A stretch of DNA of 64,000 nt, taken from the NCBI RefSeq assembly GCF_903819215.1, contig NZ_CAIJCT010000016.1; one strand, written 5' to 3'. How positions within the stretch are numbered: the stretch's first letter is position 1; each line of letters starts with the position of its first letter. This DNA comes from Aedoeadaptatus coxii (GTDB taxonomy: Bacteria > Bacillota > Clostridia > Tissierellales > Peptoniphilaceae). The notes under the pieces are model-generated. The model saw nothing but the letters and a program-made list of their open reading frames with translations, was not told the DNA's origin and did not search any database. Below are positions 33,425-42,204 of this stretch, in pieces. Made by a program: the position numbers and the translations under genes.

Positions 33425-33949
33425 ATGGATTTTAAAGAAATGATTAAAAAAAGACGGTCCATCCGCAAATACAAACAAGATGAAAAAATGGGCGAAGAAG
33501 AATTGCTCGACATTCTAACCTACGCTTCCATGGGGCCCAGTAAGGGCAATACCCATCCGGTGGAATTTCTCGTCATTGACGATGCCGAAAAGAAAAAGGG
33601 CTTGGCGGCTATTAAACGTTTCGGTACGAAATACTTAGGGGATGCGCCGCAAATTATCGCCGTCCTCGGCAACAATCCGAGCGAGGTAACCTGGATTGAA
33701 GAAGCGACGATTACGGCAAGCTACTTGGGTCTGCTCCTCTTCGACGCCGGCTACTCATCCAGCTGGATTAATATTCGCGGCGAAAAAGCCGACGACGGCA
33801 GAGCTGCGGAAGAAGTCGTAAAGGAACTTTTCAATATTCCCGACGATTACGCCGTCCTTTGTCTGATTCCCTTCGGCGTCGCCGACGAACGGATTCCCAG
33901 CCGAAAATATTTCGATATTTCCTCAAAAGTACACATGGGCGAATTTTAA
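33425..33949 (+). CDS. Nitroreductase family flavoprotein
   Basis: The 174-residue FMN-dependent oxidoreductase begins FKEMIKKRRSIRKYK, the phosphate-binding motif of nitroreductases. ASMGPSKGNTHPVEFLVI and a C-terminal GVADERIPSRKYFD follow. The substrate is not predictable. AAGGAGG precedes the ATG, and a good TATAAT lies upstream at about 33351. Confidence 0.85.
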   Translation: MDFKEMIKKRRSIRKYKQDEKMGEEELLDILTYASMGPSKGNTHPVEFLVIDDAEKKKGLAAIKRFGTKYLGDAPQIIAVLGNNPSEVTWIEEATITASYLGLLLFDAGYSSSWINIRGEKADDGRAAEEVVKELFNIPDDYAVLCLIPFGVADERIPSRKYFDISSKVHMGEF

Positions 33950-33953
33950 TAGC

Positions 33954-33982
33954 AAAAGCCGACGCTTAGCGCCGGCTTTTTT
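33954..33982. terminator. Bidirectional terminator between the nitroreductase and xpt genes
   Basis: AAAGCCG-A-CGC and GCG-C-CGGCTTTTTT form a stem with a three-base loop, usable by both converging genes. Confidence 0.8.
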
Positions 33983-34568
33983 AATGTCCTTCTTTAAATT
34001 TTATTTCCTGATTTTTTGAATCGATGGATTCGATGCGCACGATGGAATACACATCCAGCCCCTCTTTTTCGAGACGTTCTCTCCCCGGCTGAAAGCTTTT
34101 TTCCACGCAAATGCCGATGCCCGCCACTTTCGCCCCCGCATCACGAACAATCTGCACAAGGCCCATGGACGCTTCACCATTGGCGAGGAAATCGTCGATG
34201 ATCAGCACGGCATCCTCTTTGTTTAAATAATCCTTCGGCACCATCACCGTGGATGTCGTTTGCTTCGTGTAAGAATAAACTTCCGCCGTATAGGCCTCTT
34301 CCGCTTTCAGGGTGGAAGGTTTTTTCTTTTTGGCAAAGAGCATGGGCACGTCGAAATGTGCCGCCACCATAATGGCAGGCGCAATGCCCGACGCTTCTAC
34401 CGTCATGATTTTAGTAATCCTGCGATCTGAAAAGTGATCGTAAAATTCCTTTTCAATTTCCTTCATCACTCCGGGATCGATTTGATGATTTAAAAAGGAA
34501 TCGATTTTCAGCACATTCCCCGGGTAAATCACGCCCTCTTCTAAAATACGTTCTTTTAAATAAGACAT
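33981..34568 (-). CDS. xpt: Xanthine phosphoribosyltransferase
   Basis: The 195-residue type I phosphoribosyltransferase salvages xanthine to XMP. The PRPP-binding loop is AVLIIDDFLANGEA, and the N-terminus contains FLNHQIDPG as in Bacillus Xpt. Firmicute xpt is often controlled by a guanine riboswitch, but only about 60 bp separate it from the upstream terminator and no riboswitch core is present. Confidence 0.93.
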   Translation of the reverse strand: MSYLKERILEEGVIYPGNVLKIDSFLNHQIDPGVMKEIEKEFYDHFSDRRITKIMTVEASGIAPAIMVAAHFDVPMLFAKKKKPSTLKAEEAYTAEVYSYTKQTTSTVMVPKDYLNKEDAVLIIDDFLANGEASMGLVQIVRDAGAKVAGIGICVEKSFQPGRERLEKEGLDVYSIVRIESIDSKNQEIKFKEGH

Positions 34569-34632
34569 TTCTTCTCCTTTATTCCTTGATCTTCTTATTT
34601 TATCACGAAAATTCGGGAGTTTAAAAGTCCAC

Positions 34633-34663
34633 GAAAAAACCGACTCTTGCGAGCCGGCTTTTG
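34633..34663 (-). terminator. Terminator of the thl-crt-hbd operon
   Basis: On the minus strand AAAGCCGGCTC, loop GCAA and GAGTCGGTTTT form the stem (two G-U pairs), then a T run. Confidence 0.8.
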
Positions 34664-34671
34664 CTTTTAAT

Positions 34672-35514
34672 TTATTTGTCGTATTTGTAGAAACCTTCGC
34701 CTGTTTTTTGGCCGAGTTTTCCGCCGCGAACCATTTTACGAAGTAAGACGTGTGCGCGGTATTTGCTGTCGTGGTAGTCGTTATACATTACGTCCATAAT
34801 GGCGAGAACTACATCGAGGCCGACCAAGTCGCCGAGAGCCAAGGGGCCCATGGGGTGGTTGGCGCCGAGTTTCATGGCGTTGTCGATGTCTTCTACGCTG
34901 GCGACGCCGTCGGCGTAAATGCCCACCGCTTCGTTGATCATGGGGATCAAAATGCGGTTGACGACAAATCCCGGAGCTTCTTCAACTTCAACGGGGGTTT
35001 TGCCGATTTCTTTCGAAAGGTCGATGACGAATTGTTTCGTTTCATCCGAAGTGTTCAGTCCGCAAATAACTTCTACAAGTTTCATAACGGGAACCGGGTT
35101 AAAGAAGTGCATGCCGATAACTTTTGCCGGGCGATTGGTTGCCGCTGCAATGTCGGTAATGGATAGGGACGATGTATTGGAGGCGAGAATCGTCTTTTCG
35201 TCACATAATTCGGCAAGTTCGGTGAAGATACCTTTTTTGATGGTGGGATTTTCCGTAGCGGCTTCGATGATGATGTCGCAATCTTTTAATTCCTTTAAGT
35301 CTTCTGTAATTTTTAAACGCGCAATGGCGGCCTTTGCGTCTTCTTCCGACATACGGCCTTTTTCAACATTGCGATTGTATCCTTTTTCGATTTTTTTGTG
35401 GGCTTTTTCCAAAGCTTCCGGCGCAATGTCGCGAATAATAACGTCGTGGTGAAGTGCCATAACTTGCGCAATGCCGCTTCCCATAGTACCCGATCCGATA
35501 ACACCAATTTTCAT
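34672..35514 (-). CDS. hbd: 3-hydroxybutyryl-CoA dehydrogenase
   Basis: The 280-residue enzyme reduces acetoacetyl-CoA to 3-hydroxybutyryl-CoA. The Rossmann motif is KIGVIGSGTMGSGIAQV; the catalytic region contains GMHFFNPVPVMKLVEVI and VEEAPGFVVNRIL. The ATG at 35514 has GGAGG seven bases upstream; a TTG two codons earlier is less likely. It is the third gene of a thl-crt-hbd operon for the first steps of butyrate formation. Confidence 0.95.
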   Translation of the reverse strand: MKIGVIGSGTMGSGIAQVMALHHDVIIRDIAPEALEKAHKKIEKGYNRNVEKGRMSEEDAKAAIARLKITEDLKELKDCDIIIEAATENPTIKKGIFTELAELCDEKTILASNTSSLSITDIAAATNRPAKVIGMHFFNPVPVMKLVEVICGLNTSDETKQFVIDLSKEIGKTPVEVEEAPGFVVNRILIPMINEAVGIYADGVASVEDIDNAMKLGANHPMGPLALGDLVGLDVVLAIMDVMYNDYHDSKYRAHVLLRKMVRGGKLGQKTGEGFYKYDK

Positions 35515-35539
35515 AGTCAATCCTCCTTATTGAACTAAT

Positions 35540-36319
35540 TTATCTACCTTTAAATTCCGGTTTGCGTTTTTCTAAAAAGGCACTCATGCCTTCTGTTTGG
35601 TCTTCGCTTGCAAAGCAGAGGGAGAAGGCCGATTTTTCGATGTCCATACCCGTATGAATGTCCGCTTGGAATCCGTCGACCATGGCGCCTTTTGCATAGG
35701 ATACGGCGAGTTTGCCGTTCGATGCAATGGTGCGTGCCATGTCCATGGCGGCGTCCATTAATTCTTCGGGAGCGACGACGCGATTGACAAGGCCCACTTC
35801 ATAGGCGCGATCGGCTTTAATGTTTTTCGCCGTATAGATCATTTCCTTGGCGATGCCGAGGCCGATGGTGCGGGTAAGCCGTTGGGTTCCGCCGAATCCC
35901 GGCGTAATGCCGAGGCCCACTTCCGGTTGGCCGAAGACGGCTTTTTCAGAAGCGATGCGAATATCGCAGGCGAGGGCGAGTTCGCAGCCGCCGCCCAAGG
36001 CGAATCCGTTAACCGCCGCAATGACCGGTTTCGGCATGCGTTCGATTAACATAAAGGTATCCATACCCAGTTTGGCAAAAGCGTGGGCTTCCGGAGCCGA
36101 AAGATCTTTCATTTCGGAAATATCGGCGCCGGCGACAAATGCCTTGCCTTCGCCGGTAATGACGACCACATCGACGGATTCATCGATACTTAAATGATAC
36201 ATACATTTATTTAATTCCGTTAAAAGCTCGGAATTTAATGCATTTAAACTTTTGGGCTTGTTAATAATAACTTTGACGATTTTGTCTTCCCGTTCGACGA
36301 TAAGATATTTAAATTCCAT
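35540..36319 (-). CDS. crt: 3-hydroxybutyryl-CoA dehydratase (crotonase)
   Basis: The 259-residue enoyl-CoA hydratase dehydrates 3-hydroxybutyryl-CoA to crotonyl-CoA. The oxyanion-hole segments are GKAFVAGADISEM and NGFALGGGCELALACDIRIA; the catalytic glutamates fall in GQPEVGLGITPGFGGTQRL. It lies between thl and hbd, with about 20-25 bp gaps. Confidence 0.94.
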   Translation of the reverse strand: MEFKYLIVEREDKIVKVIINKPKSLNALNSELLTELNKCMYHLSIDESVDVVVITGEGKAFVAGADISEMKDLSAPEAHAFAKLGMDTFMLIERMPKPVIAAVNGFALGGGCELALACDIRIASEKAVFGQPEVGLGITPGFGGTQRLTRTIGLGIAKEMIYTAKNIKADRAYEVGLVNRVVAPEELMDAAMDMARTIASNGKLAVSYAKGAMVDGFQADIHTGMDIEKSAFSLCFASEDQTEGMSAFLEKRKPEFKGR

Positions 36320-36339
36320 AAGAATACCTCGTTTTCAAA

Positions 36340-37521
36340 TTACCGTTCCACGACGAGGGCCGTACCTTGGCCGCCGCCGATGCAAAGGGTGGCGAGACCT
36401 TTTTGTGCGTCCCGCTTTGCCATTTCATAAAGCAATGTGACGAGAATCCGCGCGCCCGATGCGCCGACCGGGTGGCCGATGGCGATGGCGCCGCCGTTGA
36501 CGTTCACTTTATCCATGTCGAGACCCAGGGTTTTCACGACAGCACCTGCTTGTGCCGCAAAAGCTTCGTTGGCTTCTACGAGATCCAATTCGCTGAAATC
36601 CCATCCGGCTTTTTCCATAGCCTTTTGAGAAGAGGGGATCGGGCCTGTACCCATGATTTTCGGATCCACGCCGGCGGAAGCATAGCTTACGATAGTCGCT
36701 AAGGGTTTGACGCCGAGTTCTTTCGCTTTTTCTTCGCTCATGACGATGAGCATGGCGGCGCCGTCGTTAATGCCCGATGCGTTGGCAGCGGTAACCGTAC
36801 CGCCGTCACGTTTGAAGGCCGGCTTCATGCCGCTAATGCTTTCTTCGGTTACGCCGTCGCGAATGTATTCGTCTTCTTCCACGACGGTGACTTTGCCTTT
36901 ACGTCCGTGAACTTCTACAGGCACGATTTCATCTTTAAAGCGACCTTCGCTGCGCGCTTTCGATGCAAGTTGTTGGCTGCGTGCCGCAATTTTATCTTGA
37001 TCTTCGCGGGTTACGTGATATTCTTCCGCTACATTTTCAGCGGTCATACCCATGTGGTAATTGTTGAATGCATCCCAAAGGGCGTCGTTGATCATGGCAT
37101 CGACGAACACTTTATTGTTCATGCGCGCGCCCCAACGTGCTTCGTTTACGAGGAAAGGTGCGCGAGACATGGATTCCGTACCGCCGGCTAAGACGACATC
37201 TGCATCCCCCGCTTTAATCATTTGTGCGGCGAGAGAAACTGTACGTAAACCGGATCCGCAAACTTTATTAATGGTCATAGCGGGAAGGGTAACGGGGCAG
37301 CCGGCGCCGATGACGATTTGACGTGCCACATTTTGTCCGAGGCCTGCTTGAATAACATTGCCGATAACGGCTTCGTCGATATCTTCAGGTTTGATGCCTG
37401 CGCGTTTAATCGCTTCTTTGGTAGCGGTAATGCCGAGTTCTACAGCACTTACATCTTTAAAAGCGCCGCCGAAAGAACCGACCGGTGTTCTAACCGCACT
37501 GGCAATAACAACTTTTCTCAT
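36340..37521 (-). CDS. thlA: Acetyl-CoA C-acetyltransferase (thiolase)
   Basis: The 393-residue thiolase condenses two acetyl-CoA to acetoacetyl-CoA. The nucleophilic cysteine is in INKVCGSGLRTVSLA. The C-terminal catalytic residues are in GGAIAIGHPVGASGARI and CIGGGQGTALV. It heads the thl-crt-hbd operon. Genes for butyryl-CoA dehydrogenase and electron-transfer flavoprotein, usually adjacent, are not in this window. Confidence 0.96.
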   Translation of the reverse strand: MRKVVIASAVRTPVGSFGGAFKDVSAVELGITATKEAIKRAGIKPEDIDEAVIGNVIQAGLGQNVARQIVIGAGCPVTLPAMTINKVCGSGLRTVSLAAQMIKAGDADVVLAGGTESMSRAPFLVNEARWGARMNNKVFVDAMINDALWDAFNNYHMGMTAENVAEEYHVTREDQDKIAARSQQLASKARSEGRFKDEIVPVEVHGRKGKVTVVEEDEYIRDGVTEESISGMKPAFKRDGGTVTAANASGINDGAAMLIVMSEEKAKELGVKPLATIVSYASAGVDPKIMGTGPIPSSQKAMEKAGWDFSELDLVEANEAFAAQAGAVVKTLGLDMDKVNVNGGAIAIGHPVGASGARILVTLLYEMAKRDAQKGLATLCIGGGQGTALVVER

Positions 37522-37595
37522 GAATTCATCCTCCTTAAAAGGTTAATTAGTCAATGGCACCACGACAATTCACACCGCCGCGTGTCGAAAACATT

Positions 37596-37610
37596 CCGAC
37601 AAACTGTCGG
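37596..37610. promoter_or_regulatory. Palindromic operator candidate in the thl leader
   Basis: CCGACA-AAC-TGTCGG is a perfect inverted repeat, extended to TTCC...GGAA outside with one unpaired base. It sits between the thl promoter and start codon. It has no T run and does not match a Rex site, so the binding protein is unknown. Confidence 0.4.
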
Positions 37611-37633
37611 TGGAAATGATTTCCTATAGTCAT

Positions 37634-37662
37634 AGTGTACTCACATCAAGGCCATTTGACAA
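37634..37662 (-). promoter_or_regulatory. Promoter of the thl-crt-hbd operon
   Basis: TTGTCA (37662-37657), a 17-bp spacer and TACACT (37639-37634) on the minus strand. Confidence 0.6.
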
Positions 37663-37711
37663 TAGAAGATCGAAAAATAATTATCAAATTATTGGAAAAA
37701 TTTCCGTCCTC

Positions 37712-37740
37712 TTGACAGCGTCCCCGCTCAGGCGTAAAAT
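37712..37740 (+). promoter_or_regulatory. Promoter of tRNA-Gly
   Basis: A perfect TTGACA (37712-37717), a 17-bp spacer and TAAAAT (37735-37740) lie 12 bp before the tRNA. Confidence 0.85.
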
Positions 37741-37752
37741 AAAGCCACCTGT

Positions 37753-37826
37753 GCGGGTGTAGCTCAGTGGCAGAGCCTCGGCTTCCCAAGCCGATCGCGA
37801 GGGTTCGATTCCCTTCACCCGCTCCA
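37753..37826 (+). tRNA. tRNA-Gly (anticodon CCC)
   Basis: The 74-nt tRNA has acceptor arms GCGGGTG/CACCCGC, a D arm with AGCTCAGTGG, and anticodon stem TCGGC/GCCGA around loop TTCCCAA (anticodon CCC, reading GGG). The T arm contains GGTTCGATTCC, and the CCA end is encoded. It stands alone with its own strong promoter and an abutting terminator. Confidence 0.95.
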
Positions 37827-37846
37827 AGACCTTCGGGTCTTTTTTA
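37826..37846 (+). terminator. Terminator of tRNA-Gly
   Basis: AAGACC, loop TTCG, GGTCTT and a T run begin at the last base of the tRNA. Confidence 0.85.
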
Positions 37847-37848
37847 CT

Positions 37849-38364
37849 TTATGCGGGAAAATGTAAAAGGGAATCTACTTCCACGCCAATATCGTCTCGG
37901 CCGTCGAGTCCGTCGAGCTCGATTAAAAACAGACAGCCTACGACGTCTGCGCCCACTTCTTTACATAATTGCACGGCGGCTTTTCCCGTGCCCCCCGTGG
38001 CCAAAAGATCGTCGACAATCAGGACGCGTTCGCCTTTTTCGATGCCGTCGATATGCATTTCAACGGAATCACTTCCGTATTCCAAATCGTAGTGGGTGGC
38101 CACAGTTTCGGCGGGGAGCTTGCCGGGCTTTCTGACGGGAACAAATCCTTTCCCCATGGCGTAGGCCATCGGCGCGCCGATTAAAAATCCACGGGCTTCG
38201 ATGCCCACGATTTTATCGATTTCTTTTTTCTCAGCCAGGGCAATTAATTCCTCGATACATTGTTTAAAAGCGTCGCCGTCTTTTAAAAGGGTAGTAATAT
38301 CGCGAAAGGTTACGCCCTTCTCGGGATAATCTTCAATGCTTCTGATCATTTTATTTAGATCCAT
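37849..38364 (-). CDS. apt: Adenine phosphoribosyltransferase
   Basis: The 171-residue enzyme salvages adenine to AMP. It begins MIRSIEDYPEKGVTFRDIT, has GIEARGFLIGAPMAY, and the PRPP loop VLIVDDLLATGGTGKAA. It is a single-gene unit divergent from fbp. Confidence 0.95.
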   Translation of the reverse strand: MDLNKMIRSIEDYPEKGVTFRDITTLLKDGDAFKQCIEELIALAEKKEIDKIVGIEARGFLIGAPMAYAMGKGFVPVRKPGKLPAETVATHYDLEYGSDSVEMHIDGIEKGERVLIVDDLLATGGTGKAAVQLCKEVGADVVGCLFLIELDGLDGRDDIGVEVDSLLHFPA

Positions 38365-38432
38365 AGGTTACCTCACTTTCTGATCATCTTATGTATACCC
38401 TATTATGATATACAACCACATAGGAGAATGTC

Positions 38433-40352
38433 ATGACCAATTTTAACTCTTTTGAAAAAAAATATTTTTCTCTCTTAAAAAATCGCTACCCCGGCCGCCA
38501 CGAAGCCCTTGCCCAAGTCCTCCTTCTGGAAAGTACCTTGGAGCTGCCGAAGCCCACGGAACATTTTCTAAGCGATCTTCACGGCGAATACATCGCCTTT
38601 ACCCATGTGCTTCGCAACGCATCGGGGGTTCTTCGCCGCTACATCGACGAGCTCTTCCCCGAAAAAAGTGAAGAGGATAAAAATCTGCTGGCGACGATTT
38701 TATATTATCCCGACAAAAAGCTCGCCGATCTCAAGGAAAAAATGGACGAGGATAGGTACTGCCGACTTTTAAAAGAAACTCTCGCCGATTTAATCGTCGT
38801 GGCGAAGCGTGTGGCGACGAAATACGATCACGAGCAAATTGAAAGCACCCTTCCCCCTTCGAGGAAGAAGATTTTAAATCTCCTGCTCCTGGAAGATTCC
38901 GCGTCGCGGCACAAAAAATCCTACGTCGCCTCTCTTTACGACAATATGATCGCCCTGGGCGAGGCGGAATGTTACATTAAAGATTTGGCCGATCTTTCCG
39001 TGCGCTACGTGGTCGAAACCGTGCACATTATTGGCGACATTTACGACCGCGGGGAAGATGCGGAAAAAATCATGGATCAACTCGCAGGAGACGATCGAGT
39101 GGACATTCAGTGGGGCAATCACGACATCGCCTGGATCGGCGCCGCCGCCGGAAATTTTGCCTTGGCGGCCAATGTCATTCGTATCGCCTTACGGTACAAT
39201 GTGCTTTCCACCATCGAAGACGGCTACGGTATTAATCTCCTGCCCCTCTTCCGCTACGCCGAGCATTATACGGCGAAGGAGCCTTTTTTTACCAAAAGCC
39301 CCGGCCCCGACGATCACGTCAACGAATCCATCGCCAAACTCCACAAGGCCATGGCCATTTTACAATTTAAGGCGGAAGGACAACTTATTCGTCGCCATCC
39401 CGCTTACGACATGAACAATATGCTCCATCTGGAAAATCTGGATCTTCAAAACAATACCGTCACCGTAGAAGGAAAGGAATATTCCCTATTAGACGGCGAT
39501 TTTCCCACAGTCGATCCCCGCGATCCCTACGCCTTTACGAAAGAAGAGTCGGAGGTGGCGGAGCGCATTCGCCAAAGTTTCCTTACGAGCGAAAAACTGC
39601 AATCCCATATTCGCACCATGATCGAAAAGGGCAGTATGTATAAAATTCAAAACGGAAATCTCCTCTTCCACGGCTGCATCCCCATGAAAGAGGACGGCCA
39701 TTTTGAATCGGTGAAACTGTTAGGCGCACCTCTGGAAGGACGAGCACTTTTAGATGCCATGGACGAAAAAGTGCGCCGCGCTTTTTATGAACGAACAGAA
39801 GATGACGTGGACTTCCTCTTCTATCTTTGGTGCGGCAAGCATTCGCCTCTTTTCGGTAAAGAGCGGATCACCACCTTCGAGCGTTATTTTATCGCCGAGG
39901 ATGAAACCCATGTGGAGCGTAAAAACCCCTATTACCCTTTAAGGGAAAAAGAAGAGGTGGCGGATCGCATTTTAAAGGCCTTCGGCATCGACGATGTGCG
40001 CGGAAAAATCATTAACGGCCACACGCCTGTGAAAAAACGAAAGGGGGAAAACCCCATTAAGGCCGGAGGGAAAGTCGTGGTCATCGACGGCGGCTTCGCC
40101 CACGCCTACCGCAAAACCACGGGTACGGCGGGCTACACGCTGATTTCTAATTCCTACGGCATACTCCTCGCCACCCACGAGCCCATTCGACACGAGGACA
40201 CCTACATTCGAGAAAATATCGACATGACGTCCTCTCTGGAATTTATTACGAAATACGATACCCGCCGATTAGTAAGAGATACGGACGAAGGCGCCCGCGC
40301 CATGGATCAAATTGCCGATTTAAAAACACTCGCCGATTCCTACGGCGACTGA
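38433..40352 (+). CDS. fbp: Fructose-1,6-bisphosphatase, class III
   Basis: The 639-residue Firmicute-type FBPase belongs to the metallophosphoesterase fold. It removes the 1-phosphate from fructose-1,6-bisphosphate in gluconeogenesis. The metal-binding segments are FLSDLHGEY, GDIYDRGEDAEKIMD, QWGNHDIAWIGAA and NGHTPVKKRKGENP. Length agrees with the family (about 640-670). An imperfect dyad, GTATA...TATAC (38392-38412), lies just before the start. Confidence 0.96.
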   Translation: MTNFNSFEKKYFSLLKNRYPGRHEALAQVLLLESTLELPKPTEHFLSDLHGEYIAFTHVLRNASGVLRRYIDELFPEKSEEDKNLLATILYYPDKKLADLKEKMDEDRYCRLLKETLADLIVVAKRVATKYDHEQIESTLPPSRKKILNLLLLEDSASRHKKSYVASLYDNMIALGEAECYIKDLADLSVRYVVETVHIIGDIYDRGEDAEKIMDQLAGDDRVDIQWGNHDIAWIGAAAGNFALAANVIRIALRYNVLSTIEDGYGINLLPLFRYAEHYTAKEPFFTKSPGPDDHVNESIAKLHKAMAILQFKAEGQLIRRHPAYDMNNMLHLENLDLQNNTVTVEGKEYSLLDGDFPTVDPRDPYAFTKEESEVAERIRQSFLTSEKLQSHIRTMIEKGSMYKIQNGNLLFHGCIPMKEDGHFESVKLLGAPLEGRALLDAMDEKVRRAFYERTEDDVDFLFYLWCGKHSPLFGKERITTFERYFIAEDETHVERKNPYYPLREKEEVADRILKAFGIDDVRGKIINGHTPVKKRKGENPIKAGGKVVVIDGGFAHAYRKTTGTAGYTLISNSYGILLATHEPIRHEDTYIRENIDMTSSLEFITKYDTRRLVRDTDEGARAMDQIADLKTLADSYGD

Positions 40353-40359
40353 TCATAAT

Positions 40360-40390
40360 AAAAGAAAGCCTCCCGCGAAGGAGGCTTTTC
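40360..40390. terminator. Bidirectional terminator between fbp and the MFS gene
   Basis: AAAGCCTCC (40365-40373) pairs with GGAGGCTTT (40380-40388) around CGCGAA, with T-rich flank. Confidence 0.8.
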
Positions 40391-41572
40391 TTATGCATTT
40401 TTCTGCGCTTTTTTTCTAAAGATCATCATGAGGGAGAGGCCGATTATATTGAGGCCTGCCGCCACTAAAAAGGCCATGCTGTAATCCCCGTTGTTCGCCT
40501 CTTTAACAGAGGCTGCGAGGACGGGTCCCACGGCGGCGGCGATGCCGCAGGCGGTAAACATGAAGCCGTAATTCGTGCCGTTAAAAGCTTCGCCGAAATT
40601 TTCCACCGTAATGCCGGGAAAAATACCCAGAAAGCCGCCGTAGCAAAGGGTGATTAAAATAACGCCTACGACGGAAAAATAGGGATGGATGTGGGCAAAC
40701 ATAATGAGCAGCCCGATGGTGGAGACGCCGAACATCATGCTGACGACGGCGTAGCGATCGAAGCGGTCGGAAATGGAGCCCCATAAAATTCTTCCCAGGG
40801 TATTGGATAGGGAGACGATGCTCACGATGGCCGTTGCGAGGGCCAGTGTAAAGCCTAAGTGATCTTGTGAAATGGGCGATGCGTGGCCGATGATCATCAT
40901 GCCGCTAATGCTTCCCATAATGTAAATAAACCAAAGCACCCAAAAGCTCGCCGTGCGAAGCATTTCCGACGGGCGCTTGTCTCTTTCCGATACCCTGCGT
41001 TCTCCCTCTTCTTTTTTCGGGACGGAGAGAATAAGGGAACATGTGCAAATAATAATTAAAATGGCGATGCCCAAGATTCGGAAGGCGCTCAAAACGCCGT
41101 AGTGTTGAATGAGATTCGCCGCTACCGGGGCAAACACAATGGCGCCGGAGCCGAAGCCCGCCGCATTAAGGCCGCTGGCGAGGCCGCGTTTGTCGGGAAA
41201 GAGGGTGACGGTGGTGGCGATGGTGGCGCCGTAGGCCATGCCGATGCCGAGGCCTGAAATTAAACCGTAGCTTAAGTAAAGCCAGCCCAAGCTTTTCATA
41301 AAGGATGTCATAATAAAGCCGAGGCCAAATAAAAGGCCGCCTAAAAAAGTAATGAGTCTGGGACCCCGCTTATCCAGTATGGGTCCGAAGAGGATCATGC
41401 CTACGGGCCCCATGCCGAAGGAAATGCTAAAGGCCAGCGTCGCCTTGGCGGCTGAAAATCCGAAAAGCTCCACTAAGGGGCCTTGAAATACGCTCCACGC
41501 ATAGCCCGCGCCGAGACATAAGTTGATCATAATACACGCCGCTAAAATCAGCCAACGATTACAAGTTTTCAT
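40391..41572 (-). CDS. OFA-family major facilitator transporter
   Basis: The 393-residue protein has twelve membrane helices. It carries the oxalate/formate antiporter family signature at the start (INLCLGAGYAWSVFQGPL) and loop LFGPILDKRGPRL. Family members exchange monocarboxylates; the substrate here is unknown. It is monocistronic, and no oxalate-degrading genes are nearby. Confidence 0.85.
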   Translation of the reverse strand: MKTCNRWLILAACIMINLCLGAGYAWSVFQGPLVELFGFSAAKATLAFSISFGMGPVGMILFGPILDKRGPRLITFLGGLLFGLGFIMTSFMKSLGWLYLSYGLISGLGIGMAYGATIATTVTLFPDKRGLASGLNAAGFGSGAIVFAPVAANLIQHYGVLSAFRILGIAILIIICTCSLILSVPKKEEGERRVSERDKRPSEMLRTASFWVLWFIYIMGSISGMMIIGHASPISQDHLGFTLALATAIVSIVSLSNTLGRILWGSISDRFDRYAVVSMMFGVSTIGLLIMFAHIHPYFSVVGVILITLCYGGFLGIFPGITVENFGEAFNGTNYGFMFTACGIAAAVGPVLAASVKEANNGDYSMAFLVAAGLNIIGLSLMMIFRKKAQKNA

Positions 41573-41664
41573 ATGGACTCCTAGTCTTTAACAAATTTTA
41601 TGCAATGTTCAGTCGTGGTTATCTTATCAAAGTTCTAAGGGTACTTCAATCTTTAAATACACGC

Positions 41665-41693
41665 AAAAAAGCCCCGCCGCGAGGCAGGGCTTT
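41665..41693 (-). terminator. Terminator of the ferritin gene
   Basis: On the minus strand AAAGCCCTGCC pairs with GGCGGGGCTTTTTT across a short loop. Confidence 0.75.
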
Positions 41694-41704
41694 CATTCTG
41701 ATGG

Positions 41705-42181
41705 TTACCGTTGGCCGAGTTTGGCATCCAAAATATAGAGGCCGTCCCAGCTTTCGCGAACGCGTTCCAATTGTTCGATAATGTCGCGGAAGGAGTCTTC
41801 TTCTTCTCGTTGTTCTGCAATAAATTGATTGAGGAATTGTTGGGTGTCGAGGCAACCTACTTCTAAAGCATCTTTGTAAATAGCTTTAATGCGTCTCGAT
41901 ACTTCTTTTTCGTGTTCCAATGCGGCTTTAAAGGTGTCGGTGAAGTTACCGTATTCAGCTTCCGGTTTTGCAATGGCTTCGTATACCGGATTGAATTCCA
42001 TTTCGAGCATAAATTTGTAGAATTTAAGGGCGTGGTCCATTTCTTCTTTAGCTTGTGCCGTAAAGAAATGGCTGAAACCGTGCATGCCTTGGAGTTCAAC
42101 GTAGTTGGCCATGGCCATGTAAATATAAGCGGATTCGATTTCAAAGTTTAGTTGTTCATTTAATTTTGCTTTTAAGTCCAT
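41705..42181 (-). CDS. Ferritin (FtnA-like iron storage protein)
   Basis: The 158-residue four-helix protein begins LKAKLNEQLNFEIESAYIYMAMANYVE. It has ferroxidase-site glutamates in this helix and in FFTAQAKEEMDHALKFY, plus FIAEQREEEDSF in the last core helix. It oxidises and stores iron in a 24-mer cage. Two adjacent ATG codons follow AAGGAGG; the second has better spacing. A small uncharacterised gene lies just upstream. Confidence 0.92.
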   Translation of the reverse strand: MDLKAKLNEQLNFEIESAYIYMAMANYVELQGMHGFSHFFTAQAKEEMDHALKFYKFMLEMEFNPVYEAIAKPEAEYGNFTDTFKAALEHEKEVSRRIKAIYKDALEVGCLDTQQFLNQFIAEQREEEDSFRDIIEQLERVRESWDGLYILDAKLGQR

Positions 42182-42204
42182 CATGTTCCTCCTTGATGAC
42201 TATC

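Noticed and set aside
34569..34632. Guanine riboswitch upstream of xpt
   Set aside because: Only about 60 bp are available and no purine-aptamer junction sequence is present.
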